64,000 nt of DNA from Endocalyx cinctus (GCA_001600455.1 BCKC01000006.1:1798001-1862000), one strand, 5' to 3'; positions 44,167 to 56,253 are shown, counted from the first letter of the stretch. Translations and numbers: made by a program. The notes: generated by a model not told the origin, from the letters alone.

Positions 44167-44894
44167 ATGGAGGCACTCACAACTGTCTTCACCCCGCCGG
44201 CGTGGTGCTCCAACCGCTTCGTCATGGAAGTTGACCCCGACCATACGCACCGCATCAAATACCCACCCAGTAGCGGTTGGTTGGATCCATCCTTCACCCA
44301 GTGCGTACCGAGTCAGTATTCGAGGGCTTATCCGACCTTCAGCCCAGGAGTATGTCTAGATGGGTTGACTATTGCCACATCGACGTCGTATGTGGAGGAT
44401 GATATAACGGCATGGACAGCTGGTTGCTGTAAGAGGTAAGCAACTCCGAAACTATCTACCCCCACATCGTAATAGTTATGACCGTCCATCCTACTTACTA
44501 TCGCCTACTTATCTTCCCTCGCAGTGGATTCGCAACATGGTCACACAACCCGAAGACTTACTGCTTTTCCTCCGTGGCGGGCCGCACAAGCTTCCTCTTA
44601 AGACAGACGACTGAGTCAACGGACGTCTTCGTGACCGTAACAACGACTATTACGATCCAACACGAGCAAATGACTGTGGAGTGGCAGTCGAGCGACCTCA
44701 GCTTGCTCCCGCCCCTTGTATCCAAGAGCTACTTGGCTGTCATGAATGGCCTAAACAGTCCGAATCCTACTTCTTGGGCCACCGCATCTGCCGCATTGAC
44801 TGATCCACCCAAATCTCAAGAGGCTGACCTGATAGATCCGACATCAGTCTATGGAAACCCATATACTATAGTTACACTCTCCAACTCTAAATAA
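44167..44894 (+). CDS. Small Cys-containing fungal protein, probable extracellular type, 212 aa
   Basis: Exons are 44167-44435 and 44525-44894, with an 89-bp intron (GTAAGC...CGCAG, phase 2) that joins 'TAGCCKSGFATW'. The start is the ATG at 44167 (MEALTTVFTPPAWCSNRF). I recognise the pattern of a common Pezizomycotina family: 'LTTVFTPPxxC', 'YPTFSPGVCLDGLTIA', 'CCKSGFATW...YCFSS', then a Thr-rich 'VFVTVTTTITI' segment. Family members usually continue into a single TM helix and a cytosolic tail. This one stops after 'NPYTIVTLSNSK' without a TM segment, so it may be shortened. No classical signal peptide is present, which is usual for these proteins in my recollection. The function is unknown. 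Confidence 0.68.
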
Positions 44895-45954
44895 GATATG
44901 TTCATGTCTGAATCTCTCAGCTCGTTCTGTCCGGTCGGGTCGAACAGGTATAAAGCATTAAATACTTTTAAGCACGTTAACGCCAGGGTATCTCAACGTT
45001 AGAAGTCAAAATTAGATTTATTCTGCCCATAGTAGAATGTTAATATCGTTATTTATCTTGTGTAGGCTGGCCCAAGATTCGAGTCCTTGTGATTGTATAT
45101 ATGCGACGGGGCATTGTCGTAAACCCTTTTAAGAACGTGACTGATTATGTCCTTGATAGAATATTACAGAACTTATACATACATCCATGGATAAGTCTAT
45201 CAGGTGAATTATCGGATGATGACGTCCCATTAACCATCTGAAATAGTATCTGGATCAGGGAACCAATGCGGGGTGCATTAGTGGATGGGTAATCAATAAT
45301 ACGACATCGTGTAACCCCTGGCACGGCATTTAATGGGTCCTCCAGTCTTTGCTGTAGCATTTCAACTTCATCCAACAATCCTTCCATTCAAATCTTATGT
45401 TTCTCCTCATGACTTACCTTGGCATTAGCAGCAATGGCCCGAATTCATCTGCACAATTGTAGGAAATTTTACCCTCTACCGACGGGTTCCTTGAATATAA
45501 ACGGAGTTCCGGCCTATAGGCTTCATTCCCGCATCGACCCCGCAGCCACGCGCACGTGCTGTCCTATAAAAAAAACGTTTCTATATGCCTCCTCCGCATG
45601 TTCTCCAATATCACTACCGTCATTACCGTACAATAATCCCTGCTTCACCGCTTCGATTGCTGACCAAGATTTCCATTTCAATGACCAACGCCCCGGTACT
45701 GCTTGCATTGCCGTGAATTAACAAGGCCTGGTATTGGGAGAAGGACCGACTTCCTCCAATGCTACAGTAAAAAGCCCCCTCATCGGATAGAAGTGCGTCC
45801 AGGCAGGCACGCACGCATCGTCTAGATCAAATTAGATTTCAGTACATATAAATAAATGAATGTCTCAACTTTACTAGAGGCCTGGTCGAAGACGACTGGG
45901 CAAGAGCCATTGTATCCCCTGACTAGCGAGTCCTCGCCATATTCCCTATACACC
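44895..45954. other. Intergenic region, no supported gene
   Basis: About 1.06 kb. Frames of 80-100 codons at 45145-45387 (-) and 45419-45721 (+) show no family resemblance. The frame of the downstream GH3 gene stays open back to 45856, but the first hydrophobic leader begins at 45955. Confidence 0.45.
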
Positions 45955-48832
45955 ATGTTCTCTAGATTATTTTATGTTCTTGCCGGCTTGGCTGCCTTGA
46001 ACCATGGAGACGGTATAGCCTCAGCCCAAGGCGTTATTACCTCCGATACCTCCTTCTACGGCCAATCTCCTCCTGTCTACCCCTCTCGTAAGTTGTGACC
46101 TACTCACATGAATGCTGTTAATTCCCTACCACATGGACTGACCATACTGTAGCTGAGGGAACCGGTTCCGGTGATTGGTCCGACGCGTATGCTCAGGCAA
46201 AAGACCTGGTGTCCCAGATGACTTTAGAAGAGAAGGTGCGTCGTCCCGTACAGATAAAGAAGCCTAGAAATGTTACTATACTGACTTTTCACCCGTTCCC
46301 AGGTCAGCCTTACTGGTGGTATTTCCGCGAGCAGTTCATGTTCTGGTATCATCGGGGCCATCACTCGACTCAATTTCCCTGGCCTGTGTTTGAGCGACGC
46401 TGGAAATGGAGTTCGAACTACCAACTTCGTTTCCGCCTGGGCATCTGGGATATCGGTCGGAGCTAGGTACGTATTTCCCTAAGCGAGCTGAGCTGGTAGA
46501 AGACGAAAAAGTAATTGTGTACGTGCCCGTGGTTAGCTGGAACCGAGAATTAGCATATAAGAGAGCTGTCGGCATGGGTGGTGAGTTCAAGGCCAAAGGG
46601 GTAAACGTCGCTCTTGGGCCTGTCGTCGGTCCCCTGGGGCGTATTGCCAATAATGGCCGAAACTGGGAAGGTAATAGGCATTATATATGGTCTTCTGTTC
46701 TATGGATGTTGTTATGCTAATCTTCGCACCACTAGGATTCTCAAATGACCCCTATCTCTGTGGAGCATTGGCATATGAAACGGTACAAGGCGTACAGTCT
46801 GTCGGTGTAACAGCTAGCACCAAAGTATGTCAACAAGGAAATTAGACGACACCTTATGATAGACTACTAATGATAACTCGTCCAGCATTTTATCGCCAAT
46901 GAACAAGAGACGAACAGAAATCCCTCAGGGAACATCGCTGCGGTGTCTTCCAACATCGACGACAAGACAATGCATGAGCTCTACTTATGGTCAGTACACA
47001 CAATTCATCAGTTCCCCCTTAATTCCCAACTATATACTAATAAAATTAAACCAAGGCCCTTCCAAGATGCTGTTCGTGCAGGAACCGGAAGCATTATGTG
47101 CTCGTATAACCGGGTAAACAATTCATATGGATGCGCCAACAGCAAGACTCAGAACGGCCTTTTGAAAACAGAGCTAGGATTCCAGGTAAGATAAAATTCT
47201 TCCCCGACAAATTTTCCAACCGTGGTGCTTTTTATTAACCAATGCGTACCTAGGGTTTCGTTGTATCGGATTGGGGTGCCCAGCACGCCGGCGTGGCGAC
47301 CGCGGAAGCCGGTCTCGATATGGTGATGCCAAGAGGATCACAGTTTTGGGGATCTAACTTGGTCACGGCGGTCAATAACGGTTCCGTCTCAGAGTCTAGA
47401 ATAGACGATATGGCTATCCGGTAAAAAGTCCTCAGATCACCTAGCAGCTGAAACTTTATACTAACCTCCAAACATCAGAGTTATTGCTACCTACTACAAA
47501 ATGAACCAAGAGGAGAACATCCCAAAGGTAGGCGGAGGCATGCCCGTTGACCTAGGAGTCCCTCACCAAAGCGTCATCGCCAAATTGCCCAGCAACAAGG
47601 AGGTCTTGCTCCAGGGAGCCATCGAGAGCCACGTCCTAGTCAAGAACGCGAATAACGCGCTACCGCTAAAATCTCCGAAGCTCATCTCTCTCTTCGGCTA
47701 CTCGGCCAAGGCCTACGACGGATACAACCCCGACTCGAAAGGGTGGAACGACGGATCGGAAGCGATCGCTCCGAGTGACGCCGTCAATACCGGTTCCGGG
47801 ACGATCCACTCGCAGATCGCGTCGAACGGCACGCTCATCTCGGGAGGCGGATCCGGCGCGAACCAGCCGGCGTACGTGAGCTCCCCGTTCGAGGCGTTGA
47901 GCCAGCGCGCGTACGACGACGACACGAGCCTCTGGTGGGATTTCCACAGCGGCAACCCCGAGGTGGATCAGTCCACGGACGCGTGCATCGTCGCCGTCAA
48001 CGCCTTCGCGGCCGAAGGGTGGGACCGGACCGGTCTCCGGGACGAGTTTACCGACAGTCTGATAGAGAACGTAGCCTCGCGATGCGCCAATACCATCGTC
48101 GTCTTCCACAACGCCGGATTGCGCATCGTCGACCGGTTCGTCGACCACCCCAACGTGACGGCCCTCCTGTTCGCGCACCTGCCCGGACAGGACTCGGGAC
48201 GGGCTCTAGTCTCGCTCCTGTACGGCGACGCGAACCCTTCCGGTAAGCTCCCTTACTCGGTTCCCAAGGATGAGGCCGATCTCGGCATCCTCCAAAACCA
48301 AACTCTCCCCGACGGCATCTACGCGCGGTTTCCCCAGTCCGACTTCTCCGAGGGCGTCTACATCGATTACCGCGCCTTCGACGCGCAGAACGTCACGCCG
48401 CGGTACGAGTTCGGCTTCGGTCTCAGTTACACAACCTTCGAGTTCTCGGGCCTCGACGTATCCCCGACGACCGGCGACCTGTCGACGTACCCCACGGGTC
48501 CCATCGTCGAGGGCGGACGGGAAGATCTGTGGGATACGGTGGCGACGGTTACCGCGACGGTCACTAACACGGGCGACGTCGCGGGCGCCGAGGTCGCGCA
48601 GCTGTACGTCGGGATCCCCGAAGAAGGGGCGCCGATCAGACAGCTTCGAGGTTTTGAGAAACCTGTCCTCGAACCCGGTGCGTCTTCTCAGGTGTCCTTT
48701 GAGCTCACGAGGAGGGACTTGAGTACTTGGGACGTAGAGGCCCAGAACTGGATGCTGCGGACAGGCGATTATGCTATCTACGTTGGATCTAGCAGTCGGG
48801 ATACCCCGCTAGAAGGCACGTTGACGTTGTAA
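45955..48832 (+). CDS. Glycoside hydrolase family 3 beta-glucosidase, nine exons
   Basis: Releases glucose from beta-glucosides, part of plant-cell-wall breakdown. Exons: 45955-46087, 46153-46235, 46303-46466, 46537-46670, 46736-46824, 46886-46989, 47056-47185, 47254-47420 and 47479-48832; total 786 codons, 785 aa. The first 25 residues ([20 protein letters not shown]) look like a secretion signal. Exons 3-8 form the (beta/alpha) domain with '[12 protein letters not shown]' and the nucleophile motif VVSDWG (Asp285). The last exon holds the alpha/beta sandwich with '[14 protein letters not shown]', a likely acid/base region, '[19 protein letters not shown]', '[13 protein letters not shown]', and a fibronectin-III-like C-terminus. 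The overall pattern recalls the Aspergillus bglM/bglE type. Early exons are AT-rich while the last exon is strongly GC-rich. Confidence 0.93.
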
Positions 48833-49350
48833 TTAAGGTCATTGGGGTGAAAAACGGCATAAAAAAGGAAAATAATCAAGACTTGGTTGGCATGGCAGTA
48901 CATATTGGCTATTGCTTTTGAGATTATCTGCATTATGAAAGGAATACGTACTTAATTACTGCAGCATAATGCTGTCTTACCAGAAACTTAAGCTTGCCGC
49001 CGGAGCATTAATATCTATAGTTTAGTCAATGATAATATATTCTTAAACACTGCTGCTTACAATGATTAATGATTCCTAGAGAGGCATGTGATGATCAGCC
49101 GCTTGTAGTCGCTTCACTTATTATCATGGATCAGATGATGTGTACTCTGTTTGGTGGAAAGAAATCTATCGTTAACGGTAAATAGATGAAAAACTATTTA
49201 CTCTAGAAAATAATATGGCTCGGGTTACGCCAGCAAGGCATCAGCCACGTATATGTATGTATACCAACTGTACAAATAGGCCAGCGTCAAACTTTTTTTT
49301 GTTTCCTACTCATTTCACTTCCCGTTTTTTTTATTTTATTTTTTAAATAC
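48833..49350. other. Intergenic 3'-3' spacer, no supported gene
   Basis: 518 bp between the convergent GH3 and MET22 genes; AT-rich, with short A/T runs. Probably both 3' UTRs. Confidence 0.45.
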
Positions 49351-50412
49351 TTATTTCTTGCCCAAAACTTCCTGCACGACGGCAAGGACGGCAGCGTGGC
49401 CTCCAGCCGGCGCGGCGACGACACCCTTGTTGTTAGCGAGAGTGCGACCGACGCTAAAGTCGAGACGCTTTCCGTGGATGTCCGTAACGGCACCACCGGC
49501 TTCCCGAACGATCAGGTCACCGGCCGCGTGATCCCAGATCTTCTCTTGGTACGTGGCCTTGACGGGAAGACGGAGGTAAATGTCGCCGGCGCCGCGGGCG
49601 ATGGACGCGTATTTCGCCTGGGAATCCATGCGGACCGAAGGGTTGGTGATACCCAGCTTCTTCGCGATATCGGCCTGATCGCCGTGGGAGGAGTGGCCGG
49701 CCTCGACGCTCTCGCAGAAAGTGGCGGCGCTGATATCGGTGATGGCCTTCATCGCGATCGGGGTCGCCGGGGAGAGCGCGCCCGTCGCCAGAGGTCGGCT
49801 GGAAGCGCCCTGGCCCAGGACGCCGGAAAACAGGACACCTTTTCCTTCGTCGGTCTGGCCGGACTCCATGCTGCCCGTCAAGGGGGCGGCGTCGTCGACG
49901 GGCAGGTTAGGGCAGCCCAAGACGCCGACCTTGACGTCTCCGTCGACCATCAGGCCGAGGCAGACGGCGTACTGGCCGCCGCGAAGGAAACCTTTGGTGC
50001 CGTCGATGGGGTCGATGGCCCATATGCGGCCTTTGGCGCCGCCGGCGCTGTTGCCGTAGTCGATCATGGTGAGGAGCTCGTCCTCGCTCTTGATAGGGCC
50101 GCCCAGCAGCTTCTCGGCCTCGGCGTCCTCGAGCGCGGTCGACTTGACCAGATCCCAGATGGTGGTCCGCAGCGCCGCGTCCTCGCGCAGCGTCGCCGCT
50201 TCCTCCTCGGCTACGATCTCGTCCTCGGGGAAGTTGGCCTTCAGGGCGGCGATGATGAGCGCCTGCGCGCCGAAGTCTCCGATCGTTACCGGCGACTTGT
50301 CATCTTTCGATACGGTCCCCTTGGCCTTCTCGTGGAATACCCGCTTCGTGAGAATGGCGGCGCGCTGTACGGCGAGTTGCGCGATCTCGAGTTCTTTGGC
50401 GTAAGTAGTCAT
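49351..50412 (-). CDS. MET22: 3'(2'),5'-bisphosphate nucleotidase (PAP phosphatase)
   Basis: Removes the 3'-phosphate from PAP and PAPS, relieving product inhibition in sulfate assimilation; the yeast enzyme (Met22/Hal2) is Li+/Na+-sensitive and linked to salt tolerance. 353 aa from the ATG at 50412 (MTTYAKELEIAQLAVQRAA), the usual family start. The inositol-monophosphatase-fold metal motifs are present: the 'DEIVAEEEAA' region, DPIDGT near residue 132, and WDHAAGD near residue 292. 'KDDKSPVTIGDFGAQALI' is also diagnostic. The frame is open for another 69 codons upstream and would add a hydrophobic stretch ('FFFFALSLGVVILATIF'), but the conserved start makes the shorter form more likely. Cytosolic. 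Complements MET10, 12 kb away, in sulfur metabolism. Confidence 0.95.
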   Translation of the reverse strand: MTTYAKELEIAQLAVQRAAILTKRVFHEKAKGTVSKDDKSPVTIGDFGAQALIIAALKANFPEDEIVAEEEAATLREDAALRTTIWDLVKSTALEDAEAEKLLGGPIKSEDELLTMIDYGNSAGGAKGRIWAIDPIDGTKGFLRGGQYAVCLGLMVDGDVKVGVLGCPNLPVDDAAPLTGSMESGQTDEGKGVLFSGVLGQGASSRPLATGALSPATPIAMKAITDISAATFCESVEAGHSSHGDQADIAKKLGITNPSVRMDSQAKYASIARGAGDIYLRLPVKATYQEKIWDHAAGDLIVREAGGAVTDIHGKRLDFSVGRTLANNKGVVAAPAGGHAAVLAVVQEVLGKK

Positions 50413-52560
50413 GATGGTGGTGGTGGTGATGGTGGGGTTATGGTGATGAGAATAAGAAATAAAATGAGACGCGATTGAGGTAAGGCGGGGTAAAACTCTA
50501 GTAAAAATCGTTGCCAGGATGACGACTCCTAGAGACAGTGCGAAGAAGAAGAATTTATGTGGATTGAAAAAGACGGATTGATTCTTTTTATAATGGGAAT
50601 TTTTATTATCAGCCTTCATGTGTCTAGTATTTATACAGAAACAAAGGCTTTCGTAGACGTTTCGTGTATATATAGTAATACAATCGAATCAAAGATATAT
50701 ATATACGTGTGCGTATGTTTTAACCTACACATCCAGGCATTCTAGCATTACAATGTAGTGTACAGGCTTATCCCCCCCTGTTCTAGTATGACGATAGTGG
50801 GGCTACGGTAGTATTTTTATCCTAAGAATTCATGTAGCTACCTCTGATGCGCTAGCGGGTTTAGGGATTAGGAATATAGTGGACCGACCTCAATCAAGAT
50901 TAAGCACCCCCGGCACCCTCTCTGCCTCTGAGCACTGGAAGAATATGCGGAAAAAATAAAATGAAATAACTTACTCGAACGAAGTTATATCTAGTTTCGA
51001 TAACCCTGAATAGGAAGGTTCCTCAAAAATATCTTGAGAACTTAATGGTAACTTCAGAATGTTACTTTTGGGGTACGTAGTAGATTCTAGCGATTATGAA
51101 CCACTATGCCACTGTTATCGGCAAGGAGGGGGGGGCACTGGGATGTGGGGTGGGCTTTTGCGAAAAATGTTGCGATCTCAAGGTTGGATGTTACAATATC
51201 ACTTACTATTACCGTCTTTGCGCGTTGAATGAGAAAAAAAAAAAAAAGAATGAAGGTCATAAATGAAATCTATTTCAACAGTACATTCAATTCAGATACT
51301 TATTTAAAGATGCTGAAATATCCATTCTTAGAAAAAGCCTAGTTCCTCCTTCAATCCCGTTGTGGATCCCACGGAAGAACTCTTACTACGTATATTACGG
51401 GCGCTTTACTAGGAATAAGATGGCCGATAAGCCTGGCTCTGTCAAGTGTCTAAATAAATAGAAATTCATAAATAAATAAGCGACACCCAATTAAATATAC
51501 ATATTTTATTTAAATCGTGTTCAGCTGTGTTCTCATAATCGACAACTTCTTCGGCCCTTTCAGAATGTCGAAACCCTTTTCAATGGACTATACTATCTAT
51601 ATCCTTATTAAGTAGCCAGTTGCCAAAAGTTCATGGTCACCAGTTATTCAAATACCACCTACCTACTAAGGGAAGAGAGGCATACGTAAGACTCAAAACT
51701 CTATCTCTATCAAGCCGCAACACCCATCAGATATTTCGGTATAACTAACGGCGCCCAAAATTCGAGTTCTTCCCTCCCTCCCGAGAGTTTTTGGCTAGTC
51801 ACGTTAATCAAGATTTCATCCGCCCAGAACCGAGGTCGATTATCCAGTTACCCACTTGTATCACGACGATCTCTGACAAACGGCCCCGGGTAATTAGATA
51901 TCTCTTATTCTCCGTGACGTGATGCCGAGACGACACAATTATAAAGAGGGAATGTGTTACTCAGCTGTGGATACACATCACGAAGAGCGGGTTAACTCTC
52001 TCGTTAAATCCCCCTCACCTCTCTGTCAAAATCACGAGATTGTAGAAGCGGATATATTGAATTAACTATCCGACAAGTTCGCCCATACGATGCATTTTTT
52101 TCCGTGTAGGTGCCCAGATTATATAAGTCACTTTCTAACTGCAAGTAAGGATATAGTTAGATTTCTCCACAACGATTTCTCGCGACCTAGAACTTCACCC
52201 AAGGGAGTTTTACATTTCACACATACAGCATCAGGTTCAGTAGTTTGTGTCTAGGATTAATATCTATTTGTCTATCTTATGATTGCACTCTTAATAGTCA
52301 GTGATCCTGACCACTCTTGTCTAATGTCTACCCGGCCGTGTATTGTTAAAAGCAAAGTTCTAGTGGAGTCTTATAAGATGGTCGACAACTGAAATAATCT
52401 ACCGGCCAACTCAAAGTGAAAAGGAGATACCCTGCAGCAAATCCCATTGATGCATCAACCGCGATGCCATATCTACCATATCCCAGTCCCTCTATGTAAG
52501 TCGTAAATTTGACGCAGTTCTATAGTGACAGCTATAGGGATATTAAGTAGAGAAATTCCA
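50413..52560. other. Intergenic region, no supported gene
   Basis: About 2.1 kb, AT-rich, including an A-run near 51236-51247, a G-run near 51127-51136, and a TA-rich segment near 50694-50706. Frames are short and unrelated to known families. Confidence 0.5.
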
Positions 52561-54394
52561 TTAATGTCTCGTCGTGTTCTCGGAAGATTTTGTATTGGCG
52601 TAAGAGGACAAATTTGGCTTGCTGGTAAAAGTATATGACATTTTAAAGGGAAGTGTAGGAACTGAACTGATAATGAAACCTACGGCCTCGCCTACATATT
52701 TATTAGTAAAGGTGCATATATGGAAACTCGCACTCGGTAGAGTTAATTTACCTAAAGCGAACAAGCCAATATTTCGTAACAACGAAGGTGGGAGACCGTA
52801 TGACCCCATCACTAAGGACGCTGCTGGACACCAGATATAAGGCCACCATGTGGCAGCTGAAGGTTGTCTCGAAAGCGAATCATTGATTGTAATCGCTGAC
52901 GTAGCGGTATCTTCAAGGCTGTCAAGGATATCGCCGGTAATATTTTGTGCATAAGAGAGGAGATATGTGTGATGATCATATTTTGCTGTTAAAATCTCGG
53001 TTGCATCAACAAGGCGTTGTATACCCTAAACAATTATCATTATATGTGAGTATAAGTCCTCGCAGTAAATTATACGGGGGATACTCAACTGTTTCTAGTG
53101 TATTATGTCGTGATTGGAGGTTTGCAACCTCTGATCGCGAAAGTTCCTGACACTCGCTTAGCTAGAGTTGCACAAGAAATCCCGATAGATGAAACTTACT
53201 ATCTGGTTCTGAAGAAGCATTGTTGATTGATATGCGGCCGATATAGTTGCAACCATCGTATTTATTGCAGTCTCTGCATGTTCATTCATTTGCTGTAGAG
53301 ATCCTTCGTGGACCGATGCAACTTCCGCATGGCTACTGATAACTCCCTGCAACATGGCCTCAAGCATCTTCTCTAAAGTAGCTGCATTTTGAAGACCAGA
53401 TTTCACATAGTTTATTGATTTCTTTAACCATGTCAGTAATGACAATCTTCATCTGAATGCGGTAAAGGACTACCTTTAGTGGGTCAAAAAGACCATTGGA
53501 AACTATTTCTCCTGTAGCTTTCAGACTATCTTGTAGTTTCTCGAGCTGAGGCATTAAGTTGTAGATCTTATCACTAGTCTCTTGGGTTCGAATGTCGACA
53601 TCGGCCATACGTTTGTTGAAATTATTGTCGACATCATCAGTCAATTTACTCATGATCTTGATCAGGCGTTTGAAGAGAAGGATGTTCTGGGCTACATCTT
53701 GTCAGTACACTATTCTCTAACATATAGCTGTTGCCATACATTTATCATTGTCAGCTCGGGCAGCTTCGCAGAATCGCAGGGCCTTGTGACGATAACTGAT
53801 CCAAGTGCTCCAAGCCGAGTCTATAGCAGCAAGACCGCTCAGACAGTTGTCAATCTCTCTGGTGGTGACATGTAGATTAGCTGTGTTATCGAGTGGTAGT
53901 TCGCTTAGAGTAGGTTCTCGAAACTTGACGCATTCTTTCGGAATATCGAAACTTCCTCTTTCTAAATCGCAGATAGCTAGACTGGCAGCGTATGAATCAA
54001 CGAAGTCTCTAATCATGCGACCGCTATCGGTGAGAATAGTGGCCTCGTCCTTTCCTTCGAGTAGTTGACAATTATTGACTAATAGTCGCGCGGATATTCT
54101 GTGGCATAGTGGTTCTGATTCTAACTGCCGAAGCTCTTGAATAGCGACCTCGTATGAACTAGTGAACCTTGAGGCCACTCTCGGAGACTGCGAAGGATCA
54201 CGACTTGAATCCAGGCTAGACAGTTTCTCCGTGTCTTCATAAATTATTTGGTTAGGTTAGAATTTGAGATAGAAACCAAGTGACGTACTAGGCTGATGTT
54301 TTTGACTACCTGGCCATATGAGAGCACTTCCAAGCTGGGAACTTGCAGATAACAGCAAGGCGGCAAGCTTCACCGCTGCACGAAATGATACCAT
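52561..54394 (-). CDS. KAR5: Nuclear fusion protein KAR5 (Tht1-like), seven exons
   Basis: KAR5 sits in the nuclear envelope/ER and is needed for nuclear membrane fusion at karyogamy. I joined seven exons: 54394-54289, 54234-53740, 53691-53474, 53421-53200, 53161-53090, 53025-52752 and 52691-52561; total 1518 nt, 505 aa, frame intact. The N-terminus is a signal peptide ([19 protein letters not shown]). Family motifs follow: '[19 protein letters not shown]', '[20 protein letters not shown]', '[20 protein letters not shown]', then coiled-coil segments with '[18 protein letters not shown]', 'YDDHTYLL', and two C-terminal hydrophobic segments ('[16 protein letters not shown]', '[17 protein letters not shown]'). 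The fifth intron uses a weak GTTGAG donor, chosen because it alone restores 'LETGIQRL'. Small introns (38-66 bp) may need RNA confirmation. Confidence 0.88.
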
Positions 54395-55379
54395 TGCGAG
54401 ACGCTATTCCCTACTTACGAATATAAATAGAGGAATAGATTCAGATCAGTAGATAATATATATATGATGATAAAATAAGATGATATTATGGGTTGAAGAA
54501 ACAAGGAGATCGTTCACCTCCTAGATTTCTAGATAATAGATAATTAATAAAATGAAGAAAACATAATGGGGAAACCAGGTAGGATATTTGAAGGTAGGGC
54601 TTAAATAGTATTCAGATTTCCCTGGACTTATATAGAAAGACGAAGATGGGAGAGTGGGTGGGTCAGAACATCTTAAAACCCATTTCTAGAAATACGGTGA
54701 AAATTTAAAATTTATTTGTTCGCCTGTTCGTTCTTTCCTGGCGTAGGTATCCACGGATTTATCCATCCTTATACTACTAGGTACCTACCTACCTAGGGAT
54801 ACATTTTCCGGGTGACCAAACAATTATTTACGGTACTTACCGCTTTACTTGGACTCCCTATAATCAAGTTTCCGGACGAAGAGGTAAGACCTCAACAATG
54901 AAAACTTAATTATAGATCACCTGATATTTAAATTTATTTTACTGAGATGGTCAATAAAGACTTTATTATTATGAATATTACTCAAAGTGGGCAATGGTGC
55001 AAAAAATCCCTTTCTTTTTCTTTCGTAGCTATTTAACATTTGGATACTTCGTCAGGTACGCCAAAAATGGGAGCCGTGTAGTTATTGAAAAGGGGCAGTC
55101 ACGATTTCCAATTGGCATATGCATAAACTAGCTATATGTATCAATTGAGCTTTTCTAAGAATATGCAACTAGCAGATAGGATAGGCGGAAGAAATGTGGA
55201 TCAAGAAAGTCAATTGGACCAGTGGACCCATCATTGAACGGTGACCCAATTTTCTTCTCAGCCTTCTGCTAAAGCTTCTTTTTTTTTGCATCAAGCCACA
55301 CCAAAAATAACAATCCCACTCCCTCCGCAGCATGCAATTAGGGAGGCAACTTATTCAATCCTAGACATAATAATATACC
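54395..55379. other. Intergenic region between divergent genes, no supported gene
   Basis: 985 bp between the KAR5 and MRPL6 starts, so both promoters should be here. Contains a TACCTACC-type microsatellite near 54781-54795. No gene seen. Confidence 0.5.
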
Positions 55380-56253
55380 ATGTTTTCTCCCATAAGAAAT
55401 CCTCGAGCCGTCTCGACGACGCTCCCGAGCGTGTTATCGAGACCGGCCACAACGACGCTATGTGCTTCTTCCTCCTCTTCTCCGTCCCCTTCGCCTTCGA
55501 CCCGTCGACACTTCTCCCACACCCCTAACCGGTCCTCTAAGCTGGGACGGACGCCCATATCTATCCCCCCGAACGTCGAGATTCTCGTAGGGGAGCCCTA
55601 CATAAAGCGAGACCGAACAACCTACCTACAGATACCGAAGCGGATCGTGACGGTTAAGGGTCCGTTGGGCGAGCTACAGCTCCAGGTTCCCCCGTTCATA
55701 ACCATCACGCAGGACATGGCTGAGAGGAAGGCCGTAGTTTCTATTGAGGACACAGAAGCGAAGAAGCAGAAGGAGATGTGGGGTACGTTTTTAAGTCCCG
55801 AGCCCGCTCCTTTCTAAACCGATTTGGCTGTATTCGGGTTCTTGGAAATATTTACTAATAATAATATTCCCCTACCCCTCAATAGGCACGGTATGGGCAT
55901 ATATACAAGGCTACATTACCGGCGTCTCCGAAGGCCACTCGGCCATCCTGCGACTCGTCGGTGTCGGTTACAGAGCGTCGGTCGAGTCGAGGCCGAAGAA
56001 GGAGGAATACCCGGGCCAGCAGTTCGTCTGTCTCAAGCTCGGCTTCACTCACACCGTCGAGGAGCCCGTGCCGCTCGGCGTGAAGGCCAGCACGCCTCAG
56101 GCTACGCGTATCCTGCTCGAAGGCATCGATAAGGAGGTGGTCAAGTCTTTCGCCGCGAAGATACGGCACTGGAGGAGACCCGAGCCGTATAAGGGTAAGG
56201 GTATCTTCGTCAACGACGAGACAATCAAATTGAAACAAAAGAAGATCAACTAA
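55380..56253 (+). CDS. MRPL6: Mitochondrial large-subunit ribosomal protein L6 (uL6m)
   Basis: A structural protein of the mitochondrial 54S ribosomal subunit, binding near the sarcin-ricin loop as bacterial L6 does. Exons are 55380-55782 and 55886-56253, with a 103-bp intron (GTACGT...AATAG, phase 1); 256 aa. The N-terminal 45 residues are Ser/Arg/Pro-rich with few acidic residues, as in a mitochondrial targeting peptide ('SPSPSTRRHFSHTP'). The L6 fold follows: 'LGRTPISIPPNVEI', 'VTVKGPLGELQLQVP', 'GVGYRASVE', 'LKLGFTHTVEEPVP' and 'GIDKEVVKSFAAKIRHWRRP', ending 'YKGKGIFVNDE', the classic L6 C-terminal motif. Divergent from KAR5. Confidence 0.95.

Noticed and set aside
45145..45721. Frames of 80-100 codons upstream of the GH3 gene
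   Set aside because: Overlapping frames on both strands without a domain, codon bias or splice partners.
49396..50478. 360-codon plus-strand frame
   Set aside because: Shadow of the MET22 coding sequence; its product is Gly/Arg/Val-rich without domain structure.
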